Shown: positions 52,107 to 59,967 of the stretch, piece by piece | How the letters are laid out: each line of letters opens with the position of its first letter | Position numbering within the stretch: the stretch's first letter is position 1 | Assembly (NCBI GenBank): GCA_964618975.1 | Contig: CAZUDI010000014.1 | Coordinates: forward strand, 1-64,000 | DNA length: 64,000 nucleotides | Reading direction: 5' to 3' | From: CAZUDI01 sp964618975 | Lineage (GTDB): Bacteria > Desulfobacterota > Desulfomonilia > UBA1062 | The notes under the pieces: model-generated | Database searches by the model: none | Told to the model about the DNA's origin: nothing | The model's input: the letters and a program-made list of their open reading frames with translations, nothing else | Program-made: the position numbers and the translations under genes

Positions 52107-54206
52107 TCAGTAGCGCTCGAACTCTTCGTCGTCGGCATCCGTTTTGATGGAGTCTTCCTCCATGTCCAGCAGGACTCCGGAGGGCGTCTCTTTGCGGCCC
52201 AGGATCACGGGCGGCGGTTTCCGGGCTGCCGGCCGCGGGCCCACCTGCCTGTCAGGCGTGGTGTGCGCCGGGGCGCGCCTGTCTGCCGCTATGCGCGAGG
52301 TCGCCTCGTCCAGCTTGAAGAAGGCGATGGTATCCTGCAGCTGCACGGCCTGACTCGAAAGCTCCTCCGAGGTGGACGACATCTCCTCGGATGCACTGGC
52401 ATTCTGCTGCACCACCTGGTTGAGTTGCTGAATGGCGGTGTTGATCTGGTCGGCGCCGGCGTTCTGCTCGCCCGAGGCGGCCGAAATCTCCTGCACCAGC
52501 TGCGCGGTGCGCGAGATGTCCGGCACGAGTTGCCGGAGGAGCCTGCCCGCCTTCTCGGCCACCTCCACGCTGGAAATCGAGAGCTTGCTGATCTCGCCCG
52601 CGGCCTCGGCCGAACGCTCGGCCAGACGCCTGACCGCGGCGGCCACCACGGCGAAGCCCTTGCCGTGCTCCCCGGCACGCGCGGCCTCGATGGCCGCGTT
52701 GAGCGCCAACAGGTCCGTCTGCCGTGCGATCTCCTCCACGATGGCGATCTTCTCGGCGATGACCTTCATGGCGCCCACCGCCTCTTCTACGGCCTGGCCG
52801 CCTTCCTTGGCGTCCTGGGCCGACTTGAGAGCGATTTTCTCCGTCTGGCTGGCGTTGTCCGCGTTCTGGCGGATGTTGGCGGCCATCTGCTCCATGGAGG
52901 AACTGGCCTCCTCGGCCGACGAGGCCTGCTCGGTGGCGCCCTGCGACATCTGCTCGGCCGTGGAGCTCATCTGCTCGCTGCCGGCGGCCACGTTGTCGGA
53001 GGCGGCCTTGACGTCGGAGACCACCTCGCGGATGCGCGCGACCATGTTGTTGAGGGCCGCGGCGAGCTGGCCGATCTCGTCCTTCTGCGCGATGTCGAGG
53101 GTCCTGTCCAGGTTCCCCTGGGCCACCTCCTGGGCGAAATCCACCCCCTTGACCAGGGGCCGGGAGATCATCTGCGCGATGAAGTAGATGATCGTGATCA
53201 GGATCAGGATCCCTGCCGTGCTCAGGGTGACGGCCAGGTAGGTCATGGTGCGGGCGTCCTGCATGACCTTGTCCATGGGGACCGAGACGCCCATGCTCCA
53301 GGGGGTGGGGGCGTCGCCTACCTGGAAGGGGGACAGGACCACGTAGGAGATCTTGCCGGTGGCGGCCGATTTCTGGATCTCCGTGCGCAGACGGCCTTCC
53401 CGGACAGCCGAGACGACCTCGTTCCTGAATTTTTCGTCGGTGAAGTCCCTGATGTTCTTGCCCACCAGGTCCGTCTTGGGATGGGCCACAAAGGCGCCGC
53501 TGTTGGCGACCACGAAGCCGTAGCCGGTCTCGAAGGGTTTGATGCGCGCGATGCCCTGCTGGAAGGTGTCCAGGGCGATGTCGACGCCGGCCACCCCCAC
53601 CACGGCGCCGCCCACCCGGATGGGTACGCAGACGCTGGTGATCAGGGTCTGCCTGCCGCCGACGCTGTAGCTGTAAGGGTTGAGGATGGTCTCCTGGCCC
53701 GTGCGTTTGGGGATGAGGTAGTAGTCGCCGTCACCCTCGGTCTCGTAGCCCGCCAGGGGCTCCATCTGGACCGTCCCGTCCTTGCGGAACCAGTAGGGCA
53801 CGAAGCGCCCGCTGGCGTCATGCCCCGGCGTGCCGGCGAACCGAGAGTCCCTGCCGTCCAGGGCGTTAGGCTCCCAGCAGGTCCAGGTGCCGAGGAAGGC
53901 GGGATTGTTCTCCAGGACGCGCCTGAGCATGCCGTTGAATTCCGCGCGCTCCGGCGTGAGGCCGGTTTCCTTGCTGCCCTCGAACATGTGGGCCATGGTT
54001 CGGGCCGCATCCATGGCGATCTCCATCTGGGCCTTGAGCTCGTAGCCGTAGCGCTCGGCAATTTCGTTGCCCAGCTTCTGGGCCGCCGTGGAAGACATGC
54101 TGGTCACGCGCGAGATGATGATGGAGATCGTGACCGCCAGCACCACGATGACGACGCCACCGATGGGAAGCATGATCTTGTTTCTCAGTTTCAGGTTCTT
54201 GAACAT
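52107..54206 (-). CDS. Methyl-accepting chemotaxis protein with dCache sensor
   Basis: Transmembrane chemoreceptor of 699 residues: TM1 (about 11-32), a periplasmic double-Cache domain (about 40-330; GTWTCWEPNALDGRDSRF region and GVDIALDTFQQ), TM2 (about 335-357), HAMP, and a cytoplasmic signalling domain with the canonical tip LLALNAAIEAARAGEHGKGF. There is no C-terminal CheR-tethering pentapeptide; the protein ends DDEEFERY. The start at 54206 follows AAGGGGG. It pairs with cheW upstream (42 bases). Confidence 0.95.
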   Translation of the reverse strand: MFKNLKLRNKIMLPIGGVVIVVLAVTISIIISRVTSMSSTAAQKLGNEIAERYGYELKAQMEIAMDAARTMAHMFEGSKETGLTPERAEFNGMLRRVLENNPAFLGTWTCWEPNALDGRDSRFAGTPGHDASGRFVPYWFRKDGTVQMEPLAGYETEGDGDYYLIPKRTGQETILNPYSYSVGGRQTLITSVCVPIRVGGAVVGVAGVDIALDTFQQGIARIKPFETGYGFVVANSGAFVAHPKTDLVGKNIRDFTDEKFRNEVVSAVREGRLRTEIQKSAATGKISYVVLSPFQVGDAPTPWSMGVSVPMDKVMQDARTMTYLAVTLSTAGILILITIIYFIAQMISRPLVKGVDFAQEVAQGNLDRTLDIAQKDEIGQLAAALNNMVARIREVVSDVKAASDNVAAGSEQMSSTAEQMSQGATEQASSAEEASSSMEQMAANIRQNADNASQTEKIALKSAQDAKEGGQAVEEAVGAMKVIAEKIAIVEEIARQTDLLALNAAIEAARAGEHGKGFAVVAAAVRRLAERSAEAAGEISKLSISSVEVAEKAGRLLRQLVPDISRTAQLVQEISAASGEQNAGADQINTAIQQLNQVVQQNASASEEMSSTSEELSSQAVQLQDTIAFFKLDEATSRIAADRRAPAHTTPDRQVGPRPAARKPPPVILGRKETPSGVLLDMEEDSIKTDADDEEFERY

Positions 54207-54248
54207 GTGGTACCCCCTTCCTTGATGAGACAAAAGCCTGGCAGGTCC

Positions 54249-54773
54249 TCACTCGTCCCCGTCCGTATCTTCCAGGCCCAGGGTGTCCTCGCCGCCGCCC
54301 CTGCTCACCAGGGCCAGTTCCTCGCCGGAGAAGACCTTGTCAATATCGAGGATCATGACGAACTCATCCTCGCGCTTGCCCATACCCTTGATGAAGTCCG
54401 TGTTCAGCCGGGTGCCGATTTTGGGCGGCGGCTCGATGCTTTCGGGCTCGAGTTCCATGACCTCGTGCACCGAGTCCGCCAGGGCCCCGAGTACCGTGGA
54501 ATCTCCCTCCACCTGCACCTCGCCGATGATGATGCGGGTGTTCACGGTCCTGGCCGTCTTACCCATGCCGAACTTGAGCTTGAGATCCACTACCGGCACC
54601 ACCGACCCGCGCAGATTGATGACCCCCTGCATGAACTCGGGCATCTGCGGGACCCGGGTGACCCTCGTAAAATCCAGCACCTCCCTCACCTTGGCGATGT
54701 TGAGGGCGAACTCCTCCTCATCCAGCTTGAACGAGAGATACTGGCTGGTCTCGGTAATACCTTCCACACTCAT
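54249..54773 (-). CDS. cheW: Chemotaxis coupling protein CheW
   Basis: Links chemoreceptors to CheA. The 174-residue protein is a single CheW SH3-like domain with YLSFKLDEEEFALNI, INLRGSVVPVVDL and an ILDIDKVFSGEEL C-terminus, plus an acidic tail. ATG 54773 follows GGAGAAGGAGG. It is transcribed just before the dCache receptor gene and supplies the only stand-alone CheW in the window. Confidence 0.95.
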   Translation of the reverse strand: MSVEGITETSQYLSFKLDEEEFALNIAKVREVLDFTRVTRVPQMPEFMQGVINLRGSVVPVVDLKLKFGMGKTARTVNTRIIIGEVQVEGDSTVLGALADSVHEVMELEPESIEPPPKIGTRLNTDFIKGMGKREDEFVMILDIDKVFSGEELALVSRGGGEDTLGLEDTDGDE

Positions 54774-54910
54774 GTCTGCCTCCTTCTCCGGTTCACCATG
54801 GACGACCCCCGTCTCTGGCCTTTGATCGCTATGGTTGGAATCCCCGGCCGCTGGTGGCGTCAAGGTGGGCCAAGATCTTCCCGATGTTCATGCCCATGAT
54901 TCAGGCCTGC

Positions 54911-55372
54911 TCAGGGGGCCTCCAGGACCCTCCTCACCAGACTCACCAGGTCATGCGCCATGACCGGTTTCATGATGAATTCCTGGATACCGGCACGCTT
55001 GGCCTCATCCTGGTTGATGTCCAGCAGCCCGGTGATGAGGATGATCGGAATCCCGGGACGGATCTCTCCCAAGGCCACCGCCAGCTGCAGGCCGTTCATC
55101 CCGGGCATGCTGTAGTCGGTGATCACCAGATCGAAGCCCTCGGGACGGCGGAGGAACCACTCCAGGGCCTCTTCGGCATTGGTGCAGGCCGTGACGTGAA
55201 AACCGAAATTCTCCAGGATCTCCTTCTCGATGGAAATGACCTGTTCCTCGTCGTCGATGACGAGGATGCGGGAGACGTCCTTGAGCGGGTGCTCCTGTGC
55301 GTGTCTGACAAGCCGCTGGTGTTGCTGGTCTCTGGCAGGTAGGCCCTGCCGCTCACCGGGAGTGTGCTTCAT
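54911..55372 (-). CDS. Stand-alone receiver-domain response regulator
   Basis: A 153-residue protein: a 33-residue polar N-terminal extension followed by a receiver domain (acidic pair Asp40/Asp41 in VIDDEE, phospho-acceptor Asp86 in ITDYSMP, Lys in IMKPV). No output domain is present. Its start overlaps the end of the thioredoxin-like gene by 20 bases, so the two form a translation-coupled pair. It may feed from CheA or from one of the orphan kinases. Confidence 0.85.
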   Translation of the reverse strand: MKHTPGERQGLPARDQQHQRLVRHAQEHPLKDVSRILVIDDEEQVISIEKEILENFGFHVTACTNAEEALEWFLRRPEGFDLVITDYSMPGMNGLQLAVALGEIRPGIPIILITGLLDINQDEAKRAGIQEFIMKPVMAHDLVSLVRRVLEAP

Positions 55373-55736
55373 GCAGGGTCCCCCTCAGGGCCGCGGGCGC
55401 GGCGATGGCCACAAGCGCCCGGCGGGCGAAGTCAATGAGTTCCTCGGTCGTGGTCCTTCCGAGCAGCCTCCCCAGGCTCTGGCCCTTCCTGAGGAGCAGA
55501 AAGGTGGGGGTGCCCTCGATCCCGTATTCGGTCTTGAAATAGGCGATGAGATCGTCGGTGATGTAGGAGAGTCTGAGGTCGTAGATCAGGATGCGGGCCG
55601 CGCGGGCGAGCATATCGAGCTGGCCCTCGAAGCCCTCGTCCTGGAGCAGGCAGGCCACCAGGGTCACATCCTCCTGTTCGAGGACGGAGGAAAGATTCTC
55701 CATTCTGATATGATACAGGTTCTCTCTGTTGTGCAT
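55353..55736 (-). CDS. Thioredoxin-fold protein lacking the CxxC motif
   Basis: A 127-residue protein with a thioredoxin-like fold: the strand before the usual active site (EDVTLVACLL), a helix, the conserved cis-Pro segment GIEGTPTFLLLRKG and a C-terminal helix (TTTEELIDFARRAL). The redox CxxC is absent and only one Cys (Cys29) exists, so it cannot be a standard disulfide reductase and may be a binding or assembly module. ATG 55736 follows GAGAGGGAG. A sigma-54-like promoter lies 50 bases upstream and the receiver gene is coupled downstream. Confidence 0.7.
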   Translation of the reverse strand: MHNRENLYHIRMENLSSVLEQEDVTLVACLLQDEGFEGQLDMLARAARILIYDLRLSYITDDLIAYFKTEYGIEGTPTFLLLRKGQSLGRLLGRTTTEELIDFARRALVAIAAPAALRGTLHEAHSR

Positions 55737-55784
55737 GTCTCCCTCTCCGGCTGTAAATGCGCACAGGTGCCGTTGAAGGGTGCA

Positions 55785-55800
55785 GACAAAAGTTATGCCA
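55785..55800 (-). promoter_or_regulatory. Sigma-54-like promoter of the thioredoxin-like/receiver genes
   Basis: On the minus strand TGGCAT-AACTT-TTGTC has the GG (-24) and GT (-12) elements ten bases apart, close to the sigma-54 consensus TGGCAC-N5-TTGC with GT in place of GC. It leaves a leader of about 38 bases to ATG 55736, and a possible activator site lies about 125 bases upstream. Confidence 0.4.
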
Positions 55801-55899
55801 CACGGAATATTCCCGGTGGCTGTCGGCAATATGGTAGATAAATCAGTATAATGTAGATGAAAGGCCGGATTTCAATTCTGAAATGGAGCCGCCGCCTGG

Positions 55900-55928
55900 T
55901 GTTACATGTTACAGTATGCTATGTGACA
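55900..55928. promoter_or_regulatory. Candidate upstream activator site
   Basis: TGTTACATGTTACA (55900-55913) and TGTGACA (55922-55928) resemble the operator palindrome of the neighbouring sigma-54 activator gene (TGTCACCATGTGACA within 57666-57688): the first differs by two substitutions and one missing base. The position is typical for an enhancer-binding protein. Confidence 0.4.
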
Positions 55929-55939
55929 GAAGCGTTGCA

Positions 55940-57667
55940 TCATACAGTCTGGCCCCCGGGCTCCTCAAGCTGGTGTTCGCGGATCTTGCGATAGATGGTC
56001 TGCCGGCTGATGCCCAGGATGCGGGCCGCCTTGGCCTTGTTCCAGCCGGCCTGTTCCAGGGCGCCCAAGAGGTCCTGGGTGCCCCCCCGGGTGTCCGCAA
56101 CGGATACCGGGCCCTGCTCCTTTATCTCGGGGGGCAGGTCGCCCAGGCGGATGACCTTGTCGCGGCAGATGACAAAGGCGTGTTCGATGGCGTGCTGCAG
56201 CTCACGGATGTTGCCCGGCCAGGGATACTCGAAGAGGGCCTTCTCGGCCTCCAGGGCCACCCCCTCGATGGCCTTGCCGAAGCGCCGGTTGAAGAAGGCG
56301 ATGAAGTGGTTGATCAGCAGCAGCAGATCATCGCGCCGCTCGCGCAACGGCGGGATCCGGATCTCCACCACCTTGAGGCGGTAGTAGAGATCTTCGCGGA
56401 ATTCCCCCCGGCGGACCAGCTCCTTCAAGTCCCGGTTGGTGGCGGCGATCACCCGCACATCGACCTTGATCTGTCGGTTGTCGCCCACGCGCTCGAAGGC
56501 CTTTTCCTCCAGCACCCGCAGGAGTTTGAGCTGAATCCTGGGCGAGATGTCGCCGATCTCGTCCAGGAAGATCGTTCCGTGATTGGCCAGTTGAAAGCGG
56601 CCTTCCTTGTCCTTGATGGCCCCGGTGAAGGCGCCTTTGACATGCCCGAAGAGTTCGCTTTCCAACAGGTTCTCGGCCAGGGCCGAGCAGTTCACGGCCA
56701 CGAACGTCCGGTGGGCCCGGATGCCGCTGTAGTGGAGGGCCTTGGCCACGAGCTCCTTGCCGGTGCCGCTTTCGCCGGTGATGAGCACCGTGGTGGCGGT
56801 GTCCTTCAGGTCTTCGAGAAGGTTGAAGATCTCCTGTATCCGGTTGTTCTTGCCGATGATGTTGTGAAACTGGTGCCGGTCCTTGAGCTCCTTTTCCAGG
56901 TGCGAGAGCCGCGTGATGTCGCGGATGATGAGCACCGCGCCGATGGCGTTGTCGTGATGGTCCTTGAGCAGCGAGGTGTTGAGCACCAGCACCTGGTGGG
57001 GGTGCTGCTCGCGGTCGCACTCGATGCGGTATTCCTGGACATACTTGCGCGTCGCGAGGGTCTGCTGCAGCAGGGTGAAGCAGATCTTGAGGCACTGGTT
57101 GTCGTCGTTCTCACAGACGCTTAGATCGAGGCCCTTGGGGTTGAGGCCGAAGACGGCCTCCGAGGCATGGTTGGCCTCGATCACGCGCATGTCGTTGTCG
57201 ACCGTGATGATGGCGTCCTCGACACTGCGGAAGATGGCCTCCAGGTTGAGCCGGTAGCGCTCGTTCTCCGCCTCGAGAAAGGCCTTTTCATCGAGCAGCG
57301 TCTTGTGCTGCAGGGCGTGCTTGGTCACCCGGATGAGGGTGTCCTTCTTGATGGGCTTGGAGAGGTAGTCGAAGGCATCCATCCTCAGCGATTCGGCGGC
57401 GGACTCGATGTTGGGGTTGCCGGTGATCATGATCACCGGGCAGTGCATGCCCCGGGCCTTGACCTCCCCGAGGATCTTCACCCCGGAATGATCTCCCAGG
57501 ATGATGTCGGCGAAAACGAGGTCAAAGCGCGACTCCTGCAGGCGTTCGATGGCCGACTCATAGCTGTCGGCGGTCACGACCGCGTAACCCTCTTTGGAGA
57601 GAAAGGAGCTGAAGGTGATCCGGATGCTCTCTTCGTCGTCGATGATCAGGATATGGGCGCGTTTCAT
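55940..57667 (-). CDS. Sigma-54-dependent response regulator with PAS domain
   Basis: A 575-residue enhancer-binding protein: receiver (Asp10/Asp11, phospho-acceptor Asp54 in VFADIIL), a central PAS domain (about 140-250; ITVDNDMRVIEANHASEAVF), AAA+ domain with GESGTGKE, the sigma-54 loop GAFTGA, GTIFLDEIGDI, and a C-terminal Fis-type HTH (AARILGISRQTIYRKIREH). The start at 57667 lies inside a perfect palindrome that follows its promoter, suggesting autoregulation. No kinase gene is adjacent. Confidence 0.95.
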   Translation of the reverse strand: MKRAHILIIDDEESIRITFSSFLSKEGYAVVTADSYESAIERLQESRFDLVFADIILGDHSGVKILGEVKARGMHCPVIMITGNPNIESAAESLRMDAFDYLSKPIKKDTLIRVTKHALQHKTLLDEKAFLEAENERYRLNLEAIFRSVEDAIITVDNDMRVIEANHASEAVFGLNPKGLDLSVCENDDNQCLKICFTLLQQTLATRKYVQEYRIECDREQHPHQVLVLNTSLLKDHHDNAIGAVLIIRDITRLSHLEKELKDRHQFHNIIGKNNRIQEIFNLLEDLKDTATTVLITGESGTGKELVAKALHYSGIRAHRTFVAVNCSALAENLLESELFGHVKGAFTGAIKDKEGRFQLANHGTIFLDEIGDISPRIQLKLLRVLEEKAFERVGDNRQIKVDVRVIAATNRDLKELVRRGEFREDLYYRLKVVEIRIPPLRERRDDLLLLINHFIAFFNRRFGKAIEGVALEAEKALFEYPWPGNIRELQHAIEHAFVICRDKVIRLGDLPPEIKEQGPVSVADTRGGTQDLLGALEQAGWNKAKAARILGISRQTIYRKIREHQLEEPGGQTV

Positions 57668-57688
57668 AGTGTCACCATGTGACACTAT
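57666..57688. promoter_or_regulatory. Palindromic operator overlapping the activator start codon
   Basis: ATAGTGTCAC (57666-57675) and GTGACACTAT (57679-57688) are exact inverted repeats around CAT. The site covers the end of the -10 box, the leader and the first bases of the start codon of the minus-strand activator gene; a protein bound here would block transcription. Confidence 0.65.
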
Positions 57689-57715
57689 AGTAACGTGTTT
57701 GAGACGAGATGACAA
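57687..57715 (-). promoter_or_regulatory. Sigma-70 promoter of the sigma-54 activator gene
   Basis: On the minus strand TTGTCA (57710-57715), 17 bases, TACTAT (57687-57692). The predicted start at about 57680 gives a leader of 12-14 bases that is entirely within the palindrome. Confidence 0.6.
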
Positions 57716-57737
57716 TGTACGATTGCAGATCTCGAGT

Positions 57738-57827
57738 TATTGGCGCCTGCAGACGGCCGTCCGCGGTCTCTCAGGCGCCACCATCCCGGGCAGCGGCATG
57801 GTGGCCCTGACCCTCGACATCGACAAG
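57738..57827 (+). pseudogene. Remnant of a cheA 3' end
   Basis: About 30 codons on the plus strand translate to a segment with GLSGATIPGSGMVALTLDID, aligning with GIAGATILGSGEVALILDIN at the C-terminus of the intact CheA. It is cut off on both sides: no upstream coding and divergent sequence after the IDK codon. This suggests a relic of a second cheA, or a short duplicated piece, inside a 376-base gene-free stretch (57668-58043). Confidence 0.6.
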
Positions 57828-57830
57828 CCT

Positions 57831-57853
57831 GGCCCCGCCTTAAGAGCGGGGCC
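57831..57853. repeat. Hairpin after the cheA remnant
   Basis: GGCCCCGC and GCGGGGCC pair around CTTAAGA. A TTTTCTCC stretch follows 7 bases later on the plus strand, so it could be an old terminator of the lost cheA gene. The rest of the gap up to 58000 shows nothing. Confidence 0.5.
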
Positions 57854-58002
57854 TCCTGGGATTTTCTCCCGAGGTCGCCTCTCTGGGGCGGGTGTCAGGA
57901 TGCCGCCCACGCTGTCAAGGCAAGGGGTCTTCTTTGATCTTACCCCGAAGGCTTGCCAATCGATAAGATCTACGACCACGGGGATCCGGCCGGCGGATAA
58001 AG

Positions 58003-58031
58003 GAAGAGCGGCGGTGTAACCGCCGCTCTTC
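58003..58031 (-). terminator. Hairpin terminating the tRNA-Gln/tRNA-Glu transcript
   Basis: GAAGAGCGGCGGT (58003-58015) pairs with ACCGCCGCTCTTC (58019-58031) around GTA. On the minus strand CTTTATC follows. It starts 12 bases after the tRNA-Glu CCA end. Confidence 0.65.
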
Positions 58032-58043
58032 ACTGGGAAAATT

Positions 58044-58119
58044 TGGTAGTCCCAAGGGGAGTCGAACCCCTGTCTCCGGCGTGAGAGGCCGATGTCCTAG
58101 GCCACTAGACGATGGGACC
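58044..58119 (-). tRNA. tRNA-Glu (anticodon CTC)
   Basis: Minus-strand cloverleaf: acceptor GGTCCCA/TGGGACT (with a terminal G-U pair), D-arm, anticodon loop CCTCTCA (CTC), T-arm AGGGGTTCGACTCCCCT, discriminator A and encoded CCA. With the TTC isoacceptor at 13137, both glutamate codons are covered. Confidence 0.92.
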
Positions 58120-58126
58120 ACACTTA

Positions 58127-58200
58127 TGGCTGGGGGACAAGGATTCGAACCTTGGTTAACGGGGCCAGAACCCGCCGTCCTGCCGCTAGACGATCCCCCA
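58127..58200 (-). tRNA. tRNA-Gln (anticodon CTG)
   Basis: Minus-strand cloverleaf: acceptor TGGGGGA/TCCCCCA (the U1-A72 pair typical of tRNA-Gln), anticodon loop TTCTGGC (CTG), T-arm AAGGTTCGAATCCTT, discriminator G and encoded CCA. It precedes tRNA-Glu(CTC) by seven bases in the same transcript. Confidence 0.92.
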
Positions 58201-58335
58201 AGCTCCGTAAAAGCCCTTCTAACGGGAAGGCCGAGTCCTTGTCAAGGGTTTTTCGTTTCCCCTCTCAGGCCCCGCGCTCCCCGGGGGGGCGCGAGGCCCC
58301 CCCGCCCGGCGAGGGCTGCCGGAAGAAGCCGCTGA

Positions 58336-58809
58336 TCACTGGCAGTCCGTGCCGTAGAACCCGGCCTGGACCAGGACGGTGCGGCCGTCCGGCATGGTGG
58401 CCTTCTGGTAGTAGAGACACTTGGGCGCCGTTTTCTGGGTGGAGGGATGGATCCAGGTATAGCTGATCCACCCGGTATCCTGGGTCTGGGCCTTGGTGGT
58501 CATCTCGGTCACGAAGAACACACCAGTGGCATCCTGCAAGGTGGTCATGTCCTTGCCCTCGAAGCTCTCTGCGATGGGGTTGAGCAGGCAGATCTGGTGC
58601 ATGTCCGAGACGACGACGTAGCCTTCACCGTCAAGGAAACGCAGGGTGCGCAGTTCTTCAAAGGCGGCCTCGCCCTTGGTTTCGACGAGTTTGGCCGCCT
58701 TTTCCACCATGGTCATGACCTCTTGGGCCGTGTCGGATGCGGCCTCAAGGGATAGGGTGGACATAACGACCAACAAAGCGGCCAGGGTACTGATACGCAG
58801 GGTTTTCAT
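58336..58809 (-). CDS. Secreted single-Cache-domain protein
   Basis: A 157-residue precursor with a Sec signal peptide (about residues 1-24, ending LEAAS) and a single Cache domain (sCache_2-like): AAKLVETKGEAAFEELRTLR, GYVVVSDMHQICLLNP and a C-terminal VLVQAGFYGTDCQ. It has no TM anchor or output domain, so it is probably a free periplasmic ligand-binding protein that could serve the nearby chemoreceptors (inference). Such lone Cache proteins are often near two-component or tRNA genes without proven function. Confidence 0.8.
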   Translation of the reverse strand: MKTLRISTLAALLVVMSTLSLEAASDTAQEVMTMVEKAAKLVETKGEAAFEELRTLRFLDGEGYVVVSDMHQICLLNPIAESFEGKDMTTLQDATGVFFVTEMTTKAQTQDTGWISYTWIHPSTQKTAPKCLYYQKATMPDGRTVLVQAGFYGTDCQ

Positions 58810-58935
58810 GGATGTTCCTCCTCGTGGTGCATGGTTTTTGACCTTTATTGAATATATCGAGACAAAGGCGTCAAAACATGAGGATGAAAGGCAGGGCTCA
58901 CAGGTCGGAGGAGGATATCAAGGAACTGCGGGACA

Positions 58936-59964
58936 TTATGTCCAGCGCAGGGAGGAGGCCTTGAAGACGATCAGGATCTCCGAACCCGGGAAGAGGTTGA
59001 GCGATCGCGCCGCGGGGTGGGTGACCAGACTGGTCAGGGACAGGCCGCCGGTGTGCACCGTGACCCGGATCTTACCGGGCTCCTTGGACTGGGAGAGGTT
59101 CTCGATGGTGCCCTTGAGGATGTTGCGGGCCGAGATCTCGGCGGGGCGTTCGAGAGAGAGCAGGATATCGGCGGGGTCCAGCAGGGCCATGGCGTGGTCC
59201 TCGGGTGGGTCGACCGCCAGGATGCGTTGCCCGTCGGGGAGCGTCCTGGCCGCGAGGTGATCACCGGCAGGCTCCCAGGGCCCGGGGATGAGGTTCTCCG
59301 AGCTCGAGCCCACGATGCGCCCCTTATGGACGCGCAGGACCTCGTCCGTGACGCGGTTGAGCCAGAGCACGTCGTGGCTGGCGATGATCAGCGAGGTGCC
59401 GTATCTCTGGCGCATCCGGGCGATGGCCTCCTGCATGAGCAGGGCGCTCGTCTGGTCGACACTGGCGGTGGGTTCGTCGAGGAGCAGCACACGCGGCTCG
59501 AAGGCCAGGCGCGTGGCCAGCGAGACCCGCTGGGCCTCGCCGCCGGAGAGCTCGAACCACCGCCTTCGGCCGAATTTCTCCGGCGGCAGGCCCACCGCCT
59601 CGAGCGCCTGGTGCACACGCGGCGCGAGGTCGCGCCTACGGCCGCGCACCCTGAGGCCGTAGGCCACGTTCTCGAAGACCGAGCGTTTGAGCAGGTAGGG
59701 CTCCTGGAGCAGCAGGGTCACCTCGCTGCGGCCGGTGGCCTCGTCGCCGCGGATGCGGCGGCCGTAATAGAGGAATTCCCCGCGGGTAGGGGCCTCGAGG
59801 AAGGCCAGGATACGCAACAGGGTGCTTTTGCCGCACCCGTTGGGCCCGATCAGGCCGATGGAGCTGCCCGGCTCCAGGCGCAGGTGCTCGATGTCGAGCA
59901 CCCTCTGGCGGTTGTACTCGTGCTGCAGGTTCCAGATTTCGTACATGGCGGGGGATTCAGGCAT
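58936..59964 (-). CDS. tupC: Tungstate ABC transporter ATP-binding protein
   Basis: A 342-residue ATPase with Walker A GPNGCGKSTL near residue 40, signature LSGGEAQRV, Walker B LLLDEPTASVD and H-loop ASHD. The C-terminal 100 residues include a TOBE/Mop-like region (SARNILKGTIENLS to the end), common in oxyanion importers. It follows tupB by three bases and is the last gene of tupABC. ATG 59964 has AGGCGG upstream. Confidence 0.92.
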   Translation of the reverse strand: MPESPAMYEIWNLQHEYNRQRVLDIEHLRLEPGSSIGLIGPNGCGKSTLLRILAFLEAPTRGEFLYYGRRIRGDEATGRSEVTLLLQEPYLLKRSVFENVAYGLRVRGRRRDLAPRVHQALEAVGLPPEKFGRRRWFELSGGEAQRVSLATRLAFEPRVLLLDEPTASVDQTSALLMQEAIARMRQRYGTSLIIASHDVLWLNRVTDEVLRVHKGRIVGSSSENLIPGPWEPAGDHLAARTLPDGQRILAVDPPEDHAMALLDPADILLSLERPAEISARNILKGTIENLSQSKEPGKIRVTVHTGGLSLTSLVTHPAARSLNLFPGSEILIVFKASSLRWT

Positions 59965-59967
59965 ACT

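Noticed and set aside
51951..54899. 982-codon plus-strand frame over the chemoreceptor and cheW
   Set aside because: It is antisense to two clear che genes and is His/Gly/Asp-rich low-complexity sequence; length alone reflects high GC content.
57594..58019. 141-codon plus-strand ORF containing the cheA-like segment
   Set aside because: Only about 30 codons are CheA-like; the rest is antisense to the activator gene or noncoding, so it is called a remnant rather than a gene.
58201..58335. Terminator of the Cache protein gene
   Set aside because: GC-rich partial inverted repeats are present (about 58269-58300) but there is no stable single stem followed by T on the minus strand.
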